The notes under the pieces are model-generated. The model worked only from the letters and a program-made list of their open reading frames with translations. It did not search any database and had not been told where the DNA came from. The translations under genes and the position numbers were made by a program. A DNA stretch of 64,000 nucleotides from Candidatus Leptovillus gracilis (GTDB lineage: Bacteria; Chloroflexota; Anaerolineae; Promineifilales; Promineifilaceae), in NCBI GenBank assembly GCA_016716065.1, contig JADJXA010000002.1:62001-126000 (forward strand), read 5' to 3'. Shown here one piece after another: positions 30,480 to 41,820 of this stretch (position 1 is its first letter; every line of letters starts with the position of its first letter).

Positions 30480-32113
30480 TGAACGCTTCTTTTCAAGACC
30501 TGGTAACACAACTGCGCCGTTGGCACGGCCGTCGGCGGCTACGTGATGGGCTGTTGTGGCTGCCACAAGGGCTGCTGGTCGGGCTGCTGCTGGCGTTGTT
30601 GCTGGCGGTGGTGGCCCGGTTACGGCCGCTGCTGGACAACCAACAACTGGCTTATGCGGCCGCCGGGTTGGGGTTGGCCGGTTTGCTGGTTGGCCTGTTG
30701 ATCGTGTTTGGCCGCCGGGTTTCTTTGCCGCAGCAGGCGCGGTTTGCCGACCGGCAGTTTGGGTTGAAGGAGCGGGCGGTAACGGCCGTCGAAATCCATC
30801 ACGGCGCGTTAACCGTCCCGCCGGACATCGCCCGCCAGCAGTTGGAAGACACGGTAACGGCCGTTGCCCGCGTAGACGCCGCCCGCCAGCTGCCGCTGCA
30901 AATCAACCGGCGCGATTGGTTCTTTCTGCTCATTTACGCCACACTGCTCCTTTTGTTTATCCTGCTGCCCAATCCCCAGGAAACCCCGCTCAAAAAGGGG
31001 CGGGCCATCCAGCAAAGCATCGCCGACCAGATTACCGCGCTGGAAGCGCTGCAAGCCGACATCCGGCAAAACGAAGCCCTCAGCGACGAACAGCAGGCTG
31101 AACTGCTCCAACCCATCGAAAACGCCCTGGAAGCCCTGAACGCCGGCAATGCCTCCCAGGAACAGACCATCGCCACCCTCTCTGAAGCCGAAGCCGATCT
31201 GCGCCAACTGGCCGCCGACAACGACACCAGCGCCCTGCGCCAGCGCTTGCAAGAAGCGGGCCAGCCCCTGGCCGAAAACAGCACCGGGCAGCAGTTGGGC
31301 CAAAGCCTGCAAGCGGGCGATTTATTCAGCGCCGCCGCCGCCGCCGCTCAACTGGCCGACAGCCTGCCCGCCCTCAGCCAGGCGGAGCAGCAGGCGCTGG
31401 CCGCCGACCTGGCGCAAACGGCCGCTGCCCTGCAAGGCATAGACGACCAACTGGCGCAGCAGTTGGCCGAAGCTGCCCAATCTTTGCAAAATGGCGACAC
31501 TGCCGCGGCCCAGGATGCGCTGCGCCAGGCGGCCGGAACGCTGCAACAGCGAGCGCAAGAAAACGCCGCCGCGCAGCAGGCCCAGGCCGCCGCCGGGCAG
31601 TTGGCCCAGGGGCGGCAAGAAGTGGCCCAGGCCGGGCAAACCGGTCAGGGGCAGGGGCAGCCAACGGCCGAAGGCGGCCAGACCGGTCAGACCGGGCAGA
31701 ACCAGGGAACTGGACAAGGACAAGGCCAGGGCCAGGGCCAGGGACAAGGCCAGGGTGATGGTCAGGGTGATGGTCAGGGCCTGGGCGCGAGCAGCGAGCA
31801 GGGAACCGGCAGCGGTGGCCCTGGGCCGGGCGGCGGCCATGCCGAAAATATCTTTGTGCCGGAATTTCGCGGCCTCAGCGACCAGCCGGGCATTGATGTA
31901 GAACTACTGGCCGCCTGCCGGGCCAACCCGGCCAACTGCGGCGCGCTGCTCAGCGAAAGCGCCACCGAATTTCGCGCCCAGGGCAGTTCTGTGCCTTATT
32001 CCCAGGTCTTTGGCGATTATCGCAACGCCGCTTCGGAAGCCCTGGCCGGTGACTACATCCCCTTGGGCATGAAGGGCTACATCCGCGACTATTTTTCTTC
32101 GTTGGAGCCGTAG
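30479..32113 (+). CDS. Membrane protein with coiled-coil and Gly-Gln repeat (about 544 aa)
   Basis: The ATG at 30479 overlaps the previous stop. Two membrane helices are near residues 22-45 and 60-78 (LLWLPQGLLVGLLLALLLAVV; AAAGLGLAGLLVGLLIVFG), and a third near 148-162 (FFLLIYATLLLLFILL). A long Ala/Gln-rich coiled coil fills residues about 170-390. A Gly-Gln array (GQGQGQGQ, then GDGQGDGQG) at about 395-435 leads to a globular end (NIFVPEFRGLSDQPG). The layout resembles DUF4175-like proteins near MoxR/DUF58 clusters. It is the last gene of the exporter operon, followed by a terminator. No catalytic motif is seen. Confidence 0.7.
   Translation: MNASFQDLVTQLRRWHGRRRLRDGLLWLPQGLLVGLLLALLLAVVARLRPLLDNQQLAYAAAGLGLAGLLVGLLIVFGRRVSLPQQARFADRQFGLKERAVTAVEIHHGALTVPPDIARQQLEDTVTAVARVDAARQLPLQINRRDWFFLLIYATLLLLFILLPNPQETPLKKGRAIQQSIADQITALEALQADIRQNEALSDEQQAELLQPIENALEALNAGNASQEQTIATLSEAEADLRQLAADNDTSALRQRLQEAGQPLAENSTGQQLGQSLQAGDLFSAAAAAAQLADSLPALSQAEQQALAADLAQTAAALQGIDDQLAQQLAEAAQSLQNGDTAAAQDALRQAAGTLQQRAQENAAAQQAQAAAGQLAQGRQEVAQAGQTGQGQGQPTAEGGQTGQTGQNQGTGQGQGQGQGQGQGQGDGQGDGQGLGASSEQGTGSGGPGPGGGHAENIFVPEFRGLSDQPGIDVELLAACRANPANCGALLSESATEFRAQGSSVPYSQVFGDYRNAASEALAGDYIPLGMKGYIRDYFSSLEP
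31705..31775 (+). repeat. Hexanucleotide repeat coding for Gly-Gln
   Basis: CAGGGC-type hexamers stand in tandem (CAGGGCCAGGGCCAGGGACA and neighbours), then GGTGATGGTCAG units. Copy-number change would alter the linker length without shifting frame. Confidence 0.8.
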
Positions 32114-32210
32114 CCGGCGGGCTGCGGCGCAGCTTTGGCTGAGGGGGAGGTAAACAGGACGGCCGTTTCATTGCTTAATTCTCCTCCTTACCATACAATA
32201 GTTTCCAATC

Positions 32211-32240
32211 GCCCGATCACAGTGTTGGTCGGGCATTTTT
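32211..32240 (+). terminator. Rho-independent terminator
   Basis: GCCCGAT (32211-32217) pairs with GTCGGGC (32228-32234), with one G-U pair, and ATTTTT follows. It ends the exporter operon about 100 bp after its last stop. Confidence 0.7.
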
Positions 32241-32370
32241 GCGTCAATTTTCAATACACACGGCCGTCAAAATAAATCGGTTCAACTGGGAAACCGGGTT
32301 TACCCGGCGTTGTTTCATTGCCCGGACGTTCATGTCTGGCAGCCGACGGCCGTATGATAAGGTAAGAGTC

Positions 32371-34203
<1,833 letters not shown>

Positions 34204-34235
34204 GCGGCGATGGGCCTGGACAACCGGGCTGTTGT

Positions 34236-34289
34236 CTGCCGGGGCGTGAACACCCCGGCAGAAGAGGGCGCCGGGTAAACCCGGCTTTT
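34236..34289 (+). terminator. Tandem terminators after typA
   Basis: CTGCCGGGG (34236-34244) pairs with 34253-34261. A second hairpin, GCCGGGT (34270-34276) with ACCCGGC (34279-34285), is followed by TTTTATA. The second is a good intrinsic terminator. Confidence 0.8.
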
Positions 34290-34313
34290 ATAGACATTCA
34301 GATGATGATTTTG

Positions 34314-34375
34314 GGTAGGGCTGGGCCTTGTGCCCGCCCATTCGCCAGAGGGCGACCACGAGGGTCGCCCCTACC
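34314..34375. repeat. REP-like palindrome
   Basis: GGTAGGG at the left pairs with CCCTACC at the right. GGGCGACCACGAGGGTCGCC inside is itself a hairpin. It is a GC-rich extragenic palindrome of a different family from that at 18989. Confidence 0.65.
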
Positions 34376-34652
34376 AGCCAAAATGTTTTTCTAATAATCT
34401 ATAGCTCCGTTTACGGGGCGTTTTTTTGTCTGGCGGCTTGAACGCCGGGTGGGCAGGTGGGTAAAATGGGCCGCAGAACGGGCCGCAAAATGGCATATTC
34501 ACCTTGACGCATTAGAACGTCTGTGCTAATATACTCATGCAAACATACGACCCGATTTGCTCCAAACATCCTCTTCCCCCCCAACACAGCCAACGCCGCG
34601 AGGCGCTGGCCCCCCTTCGGCTTCCCCTTTCTTCTCCTCACCCTCCCAACGC

Positions 34653-34693
34653 GAAAACGGCCGTTTTTCTGAAAAGAGAAACGGCCGTTTTTG
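34653..34693 (-). terminator. Terminator built from two ACGGCCGT palindromes
   Basis: Two AAACGGCCGTTT palindromes 25 bp apart each fold alone or pair with each other, and T-runs follow on both strands. The STAND-WD40 gene ends 10 bp away. The general octamer seems to be used here as terminator stem. Confidence 0.6.
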
Positions 34694-34702
34694 CTTTCTC
34701 CA

Positions 34703-37700
34703 TCACTCCCCATCCCCCACCACCAAACACGGCCGTCCCCGTAAATACTGCTGGCACTCCGCCGGCGTCAGCTCCCGCGTCGCCCGCGCCAGACCCAGAT
34801 CAAACAGCGTCGTCAGGTCATCCATCGCCTGAATGATGGCGGTGCTGTCGGCGCTGGCTGTTGCCAGCCGGCCGCCGTCCGGGCTGTAGGCCACGCTTAG
34901 CACCGTGGAGGTGTGCCCCACCAGCGTGCGCACCGCCTGCCCCGCCTCCACCAGCCAGATTTTGGTCGCGCGGTCGGCGCTGGCAGTGGCGATGTGCCGC
35001 CCGTCGGGGCTAAACGACACACCCAACACCGGCCCGGCATGGCCGGAAAAGATACGCACCAGTTCACCCGTTTGCAGGTCCCACAGCCGCGCCGTGTTGT
35101 CGTCGCCGGCCGATGCCAGGAAACGGCCGTCGCCGCTAAAGGCCACATCATTCACCGCGCCCGTATGCCCGGCCAGCGTCAGCAGCAGATCCCCTTCAGC
35201 CGACCAGACCCGCGCCAACCCACCGCCGCCGGCCGTGGCGATGCGCGCCCCATCGGCGCTGAAGACAGCCCGATTCACCGCCTGCCCCTGGTTGTCGAAG
35301 CGCTGCTGCACGGTGGACCCGGCGTAATCAGCGCCCAGGTCCCACAGGCGGGCAAACCCATCATCGCTGGCCGTCAGCAGCAGACGGCCGTTTGAGCTAA
35401 ACATCACACTGTTCACCGGGCCGCCATGCACCAACAGCGGCAGCCGCACCGCGCCGGTCGTCAGGTCCCACAGCCGGGCGTTAAAATCATCACTGGCGGA
35501 CGCCAGCCAGGTATTGTCGCCGTTTAGAGCCACGTCGTTGACCACCTGGTTGTGGTCGCTAAAGGTGTGCCGGCTGGCGCCGGTGGCCGCGTCCCAAACG
35601 CGCGCCGTCCGGTCATTGCCGCCGGTGGCCGCCAGCGACCCATCCGGGCTAAAGCTGACGCGCCGCACCGCGCCGCTGTGGTCGGTTAGCAGCAGCAGTT
35701 CAAATTCCGGTTCGGCGTTCCAGATACGCGCCGCGCCATCCTGCCCGGCTGTGGCTATCTGCGTCCCATCGGGGCTGTAGGCGGCCGTCTGCAGGCTGCC
35801 CGCGCCGCCCGGCAGCGAATCAATCACCTGCCCGCTGTCTATGCGCCATAGTTTGGCTGTGCCATCGGCGCTGGCGGTGATCAGCGCCTGGCCGTCGGGG
35901 TGGTAGGCGATGGCGTTGACCGGGCTGGCGTGCCCGGCAAAGGTGTCCAGCCAGCGATTGGCCTCTATATCCCAAATGCGCGCCGTGCCGTTGCCGTTGG
36001 CCGTGCCCAACTGCCGTCCGTCTGGGCTAAAAGCGATGGCCTGGATGACCAGCGGCGCGTCCTGAAAAGTGGCCGGTTCGATGGCGCTGACCGACAACCC
36101 GTTGGCCGGGTTCCAAAAAATGATCCGGCCGTCGCGCCCGGAGGTAGCCAGCAAACGGCCGTCGCTGCTGTAAGCCACGTCGGTCAGGGCGTCGTTGTGG
36201 CCGAAGGAAAGGTAGCGGAAGCTGTAACTGGCGGTGTCCCAAATGCGCAGGGTGGCGTCGTCGTTGGCCGCCGCCAGTTGGGCGCCGTCCGGGCTGAAGG
36301 CGATGGCCCGAATCGCCCCATTGTCGCCGCTGCGGCTGAGGACACGCGCCCCGGTTGCCACATTCCAGACGACGATACGGCCGTCTTCCCCCGCCGATAC
36401 CAACCGCGAACCGTCCGGGCTAAAGGCCACATCGTTCACCGCCCGCTGGTGGTCTTGCAGCGTGAAAAGAGGCTGACCGCTGGCCGCGTCCCACAGCCGG
36501 GCGCTGGTATCGCTGCTGCCGGTGACCACGAAACGGCCGTCTGGGCTAAAAGCAACGGCCGTGATCGGCCCGTCATGCCCGGTCAGGGTCATCTGCAGCT
36601 GCGACGCTTGCAGGGCGCGGTACAGCGCGTCCTCCGCCTCGGCCGAAGCTGTCTGGTCCTGAGCAAAAGTAATGTTGACCGCTTCCAGGGCCAGCGCCAG
36701 CGCCAGCCGCGGCCGGTTCGCCAGGTTGTCCACACTGGCGCGGGCCAATTCCCGCGATGTCGCCAGGCGGAATTGATGCTCCGCTTCCTGGGCGTTGGCC
36801 TGCGCTTCCGCTTCACGGGTGGCCGCCAGGGCGGCGCTGTCCAGAGCAATGGCTTCACTGGTGGCCGCGGCGTTGGCGCTGTTCACCGCCAGGCTCTCGC
36901 TGGTGGCCGCGGCATTGGCGCTGATGATGGCCTCGCCTTCGCGGGTGGCGGCCAGGGCGGCATTGGCTATCGCCTGTGCCTCGTTGGCCACGGCCACGGC
37001 TTCGCTGGTGGCCGCCAGGGCGGCGTTTTGGGCGGCGATGGCCGCGTTGGTCTGGGCGCGCTGCTCATTCAGCGCCGCCCAGCCGCCGGCCAGCATGGCA
37101 ATGATGGCGACGACAGCCAGCAGCCCGGTGATGCGCTGCAAGCGCCGGGCATAAGCGCCGCTCTCGGCGGCGAAGGCTTCCTGGTCTTCGGCCCGTTTTT
37201 GCTGCTCTTCGGCGCGCAGGCGTTCTGCTTTGGCCAGGGCGCGGGCCTGTTCGATCTGTTGGATGTAGGCCGCCGCTTTTTCTTCTTGCGCTTTTTGTTC
37301 GGCGGCCAGGCTGGCGGCGACGAAGGCTTCTTCCAGGCTGTTTTTGTCGGTGTAGCCATCGGCTTCTTGCAGCAGCAGGCCGCGCCACAGGGCGCTGGGG
37401 TCCTGGTCGAGCTGCTGCCACTGTTCGGCTGCTTCGCCCAGGCGCAGGCGGCGGCGCTGACCGACTCGCTCTTCCTCCACCCAGCCAATCAGGCGCGGCC
37501 AACTGCGGATGAGGGTTTCGTGGGCCAGGTCTAGCTGGTCGTCGTCGCGGTTTTCGCCGGGCAGCAGGGTCATCAGCCGGGCGTTGATCAGGGCGTGCAA
37601 TACCCGGTCAATTTGCTCTGGCGGCTGGTTGATCTGGCTGAGGGTGGCGCGGCGCACGCGCTGCCGGGTGACTTCCAGACCGGGACCGGGGCGCACGGCC

Positions 37701-38893
37701 GTTAGCAAAATGTGCCGTGCTGTTTCCCGTTCGTTTGCCGTGAGGTGGTTGTAAAAGGCGTCGGCTGTGTTGGCGATGGCCTGCCGTCCACTGCCCAACT
37801 GGTGGTAAGCGGCCCATGTCACGCAGTTGCCTTCGCGCATTTCCCATAATTGGCGCAGGGTAAATTGCAGCAGGGGCAAGGCCGCCGGTTCGCCCAAAAC
37901 GTCGCGGATCAGCTCTGTCACCAGACCATCGGCGAACTGCAGGCCCACTTTGTCGGCCGGCTTTTTGATGGTTTCGTGCAGCTGCGCGGCGTTCATGGGG
38001 GTGACGCGCACCTGGGCCTGTTCATACGGCCGTTGGAAAGCGGTGATGCGCATGAGTTGGCTCTCAAAGTCGGCGCGCATGGTGATGATGAGGCTGTGGC
38101 GGGCGGCTGTGTCGGCGATGAGGTTGAGCAGGTTGTCTATGAAGATTTGGCGGATTTCTTCGCTGGCGCAGAGGGTAAAGATTTCTTCAAACTGGTCAAT
38201 GATCAGGACGGCGGGACGGCCGTCTGGCGCGGCGGCGCGGTTGATGATATGCGCCAGTTGGTGCGGGTTTTTACGGAAAGCGTCGCCGGTTGCCTGTTCC
38301 CAGTCGGCGTGGCTGGCGAAGTCGGCGCGCAGGATGCGGGCCAGGCTTTGCAGTGGGTTGGCGCCGGGGACCAGACGTGGGTAATAGCGCCAGGTTTCGC
38401 TGCCGGGCAGCGCGCCGCCTTGCAGCCGGGGCAGCAGCCCGGCCAGCAGCGCCGATGATTTGCCGCTGCCAGAAGGGCCGATAACTGCCAGGAAACGGCC
38501 GTGTTCCAGCTTGGCTAACATTTGCCCAATGAGTTGGTCGCGGCCAAAAAAGTAGCCGCTGTGGCTGGACTGAAAGGCGTCCAGCCCTACGTAAGGGCAC
38601 AGGCTGTCGTCCAGGTCCGGCGTCAGGTCGGGGTTATAGGCGGACAGAGCGGCGTCTGGCACAGGCTGATGGGCGCGGCGCAGTTCACCGCGCCAGAAGT
38701 CCAGCAGCGTTTGCGCTTCTTGGCGCTCATCGGGGCCGGCAAACAACACGCCGCTGGCCTGAATCTGGCCGATGAAATGGGCGACAGCCGGCCACAAATC
38801 GTCGCCATCGGGCAGGGCGTGCTGCCGGTGCAGCAGTTGGGTGTGGGCATCACGTAGTTCAACGAGGTTGGCGAATCGAATGAATTGGTTCAT
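34703..38893 (-). CDS. Membrane-anchored nSTAND1 NTPase with 14 WD40 repeats (1396 aa)
   Basis: STAND NTPases act as molecular switches: a sensor domain releases a nucleotide-driven oligomer that triggers an effector. Residues 1-90 are a helical domain also present in the neighbour at 38890. CPYVGLDAFQ leads into the NTPase, with Walker A GPSGSGKS (139-146) and Walker B VLIIDQFEE (229-237). A coiled coil, one membrane helix (ITGLLAVVAIIAMLAGGWAAL) and an Ala/Thr/Ser heptad-like stretch follow. Then come 14 WD40 repeats (pattern GH...VAFSPDG...LWD), enough for two seven-bladed propellers. The tail ELTPAECQQYL is a usual end for such proteins. The sensor would lie outside the cell. It is the last gene of a three-gene operon, overlapping the previous stop by 4 nt. 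Confidence 0.9.
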   Translation of the reverse strand: MNQFIRFANLVELRDAHTQLLHRQHALPDGDDLWPAVAHFIGQIQASGVLFAGPDERQEAQTLLDFWRGELRRAHQPVPDAALSAYNPDLTPDLDDSLCPYVGLDAFQSSHSGYFFGRDQLIGQMLAKLEHGRFLAVIGPSGSGKSSALLAGLLPRLQGGALPGSETWRYYPRLVPGANPLQSLARILRADFASHADWEQATGDAFRKNPHQLAHIINRAAAPDGRPAVLIIDQFEEIFTLCASEEIRQIFIDNLLNLIADTAARHSLIITMRADFESQLMRITAFQRPYEQAQVRVTPMNAAQLHETIKKPADKVGLQFADGLVTELIRDVLGEPAALPLLQFTLRQLWEMREGNCVTWAAYHQLGSGRQAIANTADAFYNHLTANERETARHILLTAVRPGPGLEVTRQRVRRATLSQINQPPEQIDRVLHALINARLMTLLPGENRDDDQLDLAHETLIRSWPRLIGWVEEERVGQRRRLRLGEAAEQWQQLDQDPSALWRGLLLQEADGYTDKNSLEEAFVAASLAAEQKAQEEKAAAYIQQIEQARALAKAERLRAEEQQKRAEDQEAFAAESGAYARRLQRITGLLAVVAIIAMLAGGWAALNEQRAQTNAAIAAQNAALAATSEAVAVANEAQAIANAALAATREGEAIISANAAATSESLAVNSANAAATSEAIALDSAALAATREAEAQANAQEAEHQFRLATSRELARASVDNLANRPRLALALALEAVNITFAQDQTASAEAEDALYRALQASQLQMTLTGHDGPITAVAFSPDGRFVVTGSSDTSARLWDAASGQPLFTLQDHQRAVNDVAFSPDGSRLVSAGEDGRIVVWNVATGARVLSRSGDNGAIRAIAFSPDGAQLAAANDDATLRIWDTASYSFRYLSFGHNDALTDVAYSSDGRLLATSGRDGRIIFWNPANGLSVSAIEPATFQDAPLVIQAIAFSPDGRQLGTANGNGTARIWDIEANRWLDTFAGHASPVNAIAYHPDGQALITASADGTAKLWRIDSGQVIDSLPGGAGSLQTAAYSPDGTQIATAGQDGAARIWNAEPEFELLLLTDHSGAVRRVSFSPDGSLAATGGNDRTARVWDAATGASRHTFSDHNQVVNDVALNGDNTWLASASDDFNARLWDLTTGAVRLPLLVHGGPVNSVMFSSNGRLLLTASDDGFARLWDLGADYAGSTVQQRFDNQGQAVNRAVFSADGARIATAGGGGLARVWSAEGDLLLTLAGHTGAVNDVAFSGDGRFLASAGDDNTARLWDLQTGELVRIFSGHAGPVLGVSFSPDGRHIATASADRATKIWLVEAGQAVRTLVGHTSTVLSVAYSPDGGRLATASADSTAIIQAMDDLTTLFDLGLARATRELTPAECQQYLRGRPCLVVGDGE

Positions 38894-41820
38894 GGTTGTA
38901 CGTCGCGGGCGCAGCGAAAGCCGACGCTCCAGTAGAGCAGTGAATTTTCATCAATGTTAACGACCGGCGGCAAACCAACCCGCCGCGCGGTCCGCAAATC
39001 ACCGGCAGGGCTGGTCCAGCCGCCGCCACGAATCACTTTTTGGCCGCTGAGGTCCTGAAGAAAAGCGGAGCCATCAGCCGGGGCTGCCAGGTAGTTGGGG
39101 GTGTACCAGTCGGCCACCCATTCCCACATGCTGCCGCCCATGTTGTAGGCGCCAAACAGGCTGACGCCATCGGGATAAGCGTTGACGGGCTTCAGGGCCT
39201 GGAAATAGTCGGTAATGCGGGGGTTGATGCCAAACAGGGCCAACTGACGGGTTGGCTGTGTATCGCCCCAGGGGAAGAGACGGCCGTTGACGCTGCGGGC
39301 GGCGTATTCCCACTCGGCTTCGCTGGGCAGGCGGGCGTTGACCCATTGGCAGTAATCGTTGGCCCCATACCAGGAGACCCAGTTGATGGGGTAGCTGGCA
39401 AAACCGGCTTTGGGTTCGTAGAAGCTGACGTTGTTGAGCAGCATGGTGAAACTGGTCTCAAAACCGGTGGCTACGCAGTCGTGACGGCCGTCGCCACATT
39501 TGCCTTTATACCCACCGATGGCATTGAGGAAGCTGGCGTACTGCTGCACGCTGACCTCGTAGGCGTCCAGGTAAAAGTCCGGCACGCTCACTTTATGCAG
39601 CGGCAGCTCGTTGTCGCGCTTGTCGGGGTCGTTGGCCAGCCCACCCATCAAAAACGTGTTGCCGGTGATGTAAAGCATCAACATATTGTCGCGGTCACGA
39701 AACAGGGCGCCAAGCTGGGCGTTTTGCAAATAGAGGGTATCGAGTTCGCTCCGGCCGGGGGTGGCGGTGGGGCGTTGGGTATCGCCGCTGCGGGTGGCGG
39801 TGGCTTCGGCGGCGGCCGTCGCGGTGGCGATGGCCTCTGCCTGAGCGGTGGACGCGGCCCAAATCGCTTCGTTGGTGGCGCGGGCCTCTTCGGTCATGCG
39901 GATTTCGTTTTGTGCCTGGCTGGTGGCGATGGTGTCGGCCTGGGAGGTGGCGGTGCCGCTGGCAACGGTGCTGGTGGCGTTGGCGTAACCAGATTCGCGG
40001 GTTCCTTTTTGCGCCAGGGCGTCGGCGGTTAGCTGCGCGGCCAGAGACTCGAATTGGGCAGCGTTGGCCGTTGCCTGGGCCGCGCCGGCCGTCTGATTGG
40101 CCTGAAACAAGAACAATACGCCGATGATGGCGACAATGGCAAAGATGCCCAACATCAGGCTAAAACGGCGCTCGCGCTGCCGCTGCTTCTCTTTTTCCAG
40201 TTCAATGCGCTGTTTTTCTGCCTGGCTGGCTTCGATAAACGCCTGTTCCAGGGGGTTAAGATCGCTGAATTGCAGCGCTTCTTCCAGCGCCGGGCCGCGC
40301 AGCAGCAGGTCGCGGTTTTTGTTGTTGTTGGTCCAGGCGTCGGCCTGGGTGGTCAGGCGGTGGCGCTGGCGCAGGTGGATGCGCTCCTCGTCGAGCCAAT
40401 CCACCAGGCGCGGCCAATTGCGCACCAGGGCTTCGTGGGCGACTTCCAACTGGTCGTCTTCCGCGCTGGTTCCGGCCGAAAGGTGGACAAGCTGCGCCTG
40501 GACCAGTTTATCCAGCACCCGGTCTATGCGGTCGTGGGCTTCGCCGGCCTGGTACAGGGCGCGGCGGCGGACGCGGTTGCGGGTGACTTCTAGCCCCTGG
40601 CCGACCTGTACCAGGCGCAGCATCAGGCGGCGGGTGGCGACCTGGTCTTCGGGGATCATGTTGTTGTAGAGGGCTTCGGCGGTGTTATCCAGGGCGGCCA
40701 TCACCCCGCCGATGCGCCGGTAGGCTTCCCAGGTGATGCGGCGGCGCTCGCGGTTTTCCCACAGTTGCAGCAGGGCGAATTGCAGCAGGGGCAGGGCGGC
40801 CGGTTCGCCTAAAATTTCGCGGATGAGGGCGTCTACTAATCCTTCTTCAAATTTCAGGCCGATGGATTCGGCCGGTTTTTCGATGGCGCTGCGCAGCTCG
40901 CCGGCATTCATGGCGGTGACGCGAATCTGGCAGGCTGCAACGGCCGTTTGCAACACCGGGTATTTGCTTAGTTGGCCTTCGTAATCGGTGCGCATGGTCA
41001 GGATGACGGTGTGCCGCTGGCCGCTGCTCTGGGTCAGGCGCAGCAGGTTGTCCAGAAAAGCCTGGCGCTCTGCCTCGTCCTGGCACAGGGTGAATGTTTC
41101 CTCGAACTGGTCTATGACGAGGACGGCCGTTTGTTCCCCGGCCGCCTGGATGAGCTTTGTCAACTGCCCGGCATCCTGGCGCAGCTGCTCCACCGTGTCA
41201 ATCAGCCAGTCGCCGGGGTCCAGGCCATCTGGTTTGAGCAGTAGGGCCAGATGGGCCAACGGCGTGGAGCCGGGCTTTAGCACCGGGTAAATGCGCCAGG
41301 GCGCGCCGCCATCGGGGCTGGCCTGGGCCAGACGGGGCAGCAGCCCGGCCAATACAATGGAAGATTTGCCGCTGCCCGATGGCCCCAGAACGGTGACCAG
41401 GCGGTGGTTTTGCAGGGCGTGGAGCATATCGGCCACCAGGTCTTCGCGGCCAAAAAAGCGCGGTCCATCGGCCGGTTGGAATGCGCCCAGGCCGACGTAG
41501 GGGCAGAGTTCGTCGGGCAGTTCCGGCTCGGTGGTGGGGTCAAATTCGGCCAGCAGGCTTTCGGCCGGCGGGTTGAGTCCGGCATGGTAGAGCTGATTTT
41601 CCCAGTAGTCTATCAGGGTTTGTACGGCCCAGCGGTCGCTGTCGTTGTCCAGATAGATGCCGCTGGTTTGGGCGCGCTGCATGAATTGGGTGACGGCCGT
41701 ATAAAACGCCTCATCTTCCCCCTGGCGGCGGCGCTGCAACAACCCGCTGTGGGTGTCGCGCACCGACATGAGGGAGAGGAAGGGGGTGGTTTCCGCTGTT
41801 GTCTGGTCTGGATGGCTCAT
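38890..41820 (-). CDS. Membrane-anchored nSTAND1 NTPase with FGE-sulfatase-like domain (976 aa)
   Basis: The ATG at 41820 overlaps the upstream stop (ATGA) and has GAGGA 7 nt before it. Residues 15-90 resemble the N-terminus of the WD40 neighbour (VRDTHSGLLQRRR; WAVQTLIDYWENQL). The NTPase has Walker A GPSGSGKS (146-153) and Walker B VLVIDQFEE (233-241). One membrane helix follows (LGIFAIVAIIGVLFLFQA), then an Ala/Thr-rich stalk. The C-terminal 250 residues are an FGE-sulfatase (SUMF1-like) domain: FYLDAYEVSVQQYASFLNA, INWVSWYGANDYCQWV, LPSEAEWEYAARS, then RGGGWTSPAG and SVGFRCARD. The two active-site cysteines of true FGE are not evident, so a ligand-binding sensor is more likely than an enzyme. 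Confidence 0.88.
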   Translation of the reverse strand: MSHPDQTTAETTPFLSLMSVRDTHSGLLQRRRQGEDEAFYTAVTQFMQRAQTSGIYLDNDSDRWAVQTLIDYWENQLYHAGLNPPAESLLAEFDPTTEPELPDELCPYVGLGAFQPADGPRFFGREDLVADMLHALQNHRLVTVLGPSGSGKSSIVLAGLLPRLAQASPDGGAPWRIYPVLKPGSTPLAHLALLLKPDGLDPGDWLIDTVEQLRQDAGQLTKLIQAAGEQTAVLVIDQFEETFTLCQDEAERQAFLDNLLRLTQSSGQRHTVILTMRTDYEGQLSKYPVLQTAVAACQIRVTAMNAGELRSAIEKPAESIGLKFEEGLVDALIREILGEPAALPLLQFALLQLWENRERRRITWEAYRRIGGVMAALDNTAEALYNNMIPEDQVATRRLMLRLVQVGQGLEVTRNRVRRRALYQAGEAHDRIDRVLDKLVQAQLVHLSAGTSAEDDQLEVAHEALVRNWPRLVDWLDEERIHLRQRHRLTTQADAWTNNNKNRDLLLRGPALEEALQFSDLNPLEQAFIEASQAEKQRIELEKEKQRQRERRFSLMLGIFAIVAIIGVLFLFQANQTAGAAQATANAAQFESLAAQLTADALAQKGTRESGYANATSTVASGTATSQADTIATSQAQNEIRMTEEARATNEAIWAASTAQAEAIATATAAAEATATRSGDTQRPTATPGRSELDTLYLQNAQLGALFRDRDNMLMLYITGNTFLMGGLANDPDKRDNELPLHKVSVPDFYLDAYEVSVQQYASFLNAIGGYKGKCGDGRHDCVATGFETSFTMLLNNVSFYEPKAGFASYPINWVSWYGANDYCQWVNARLPSEAEWEYAARSVNGRLFPWGDTQPTRQLALFGINPRITDYFQALKPVNAYPDGVSLFGAYNMGGSMWEWVADWYTPNYLAAPADGSAFLQDLSGQKVIRGGGWTSPAGDLRTARRVGLPPVVNIDENSLLYWSVGFRCARDVQP

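Larger units (their letters stand above)
34290..34702. other. Gene-free stretch between typA and the STAND operon (413 bp)
   Basis: It holds a REP-like GGTAGGG...CCCTACC palindrome (34314-34375) with an inner GGCGACC/GGTCGCC dyad, a rightward terminator with seven T (34404-34427) and a pair of ACGGCCGT palindromes that form the leftward terminator of the STAND operon. No supported gene is present. Confidence 0.6.

Noticed and set aside
35900..37534. A 544-aa open frame on the plus strand
   Set aside because: It is antisense to the WD40 and stalk part of the STAND gene. Its glycine-rich repeats mirror the Ala/Thr repeats of that gene.
38890..39700. A working formylglycine-generating enzyme in the STAND protein
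   Set aside because: The domain fits the FGE-sulfatase family, but the two active-site cysteines are not evident, so a sensor role is more likely.
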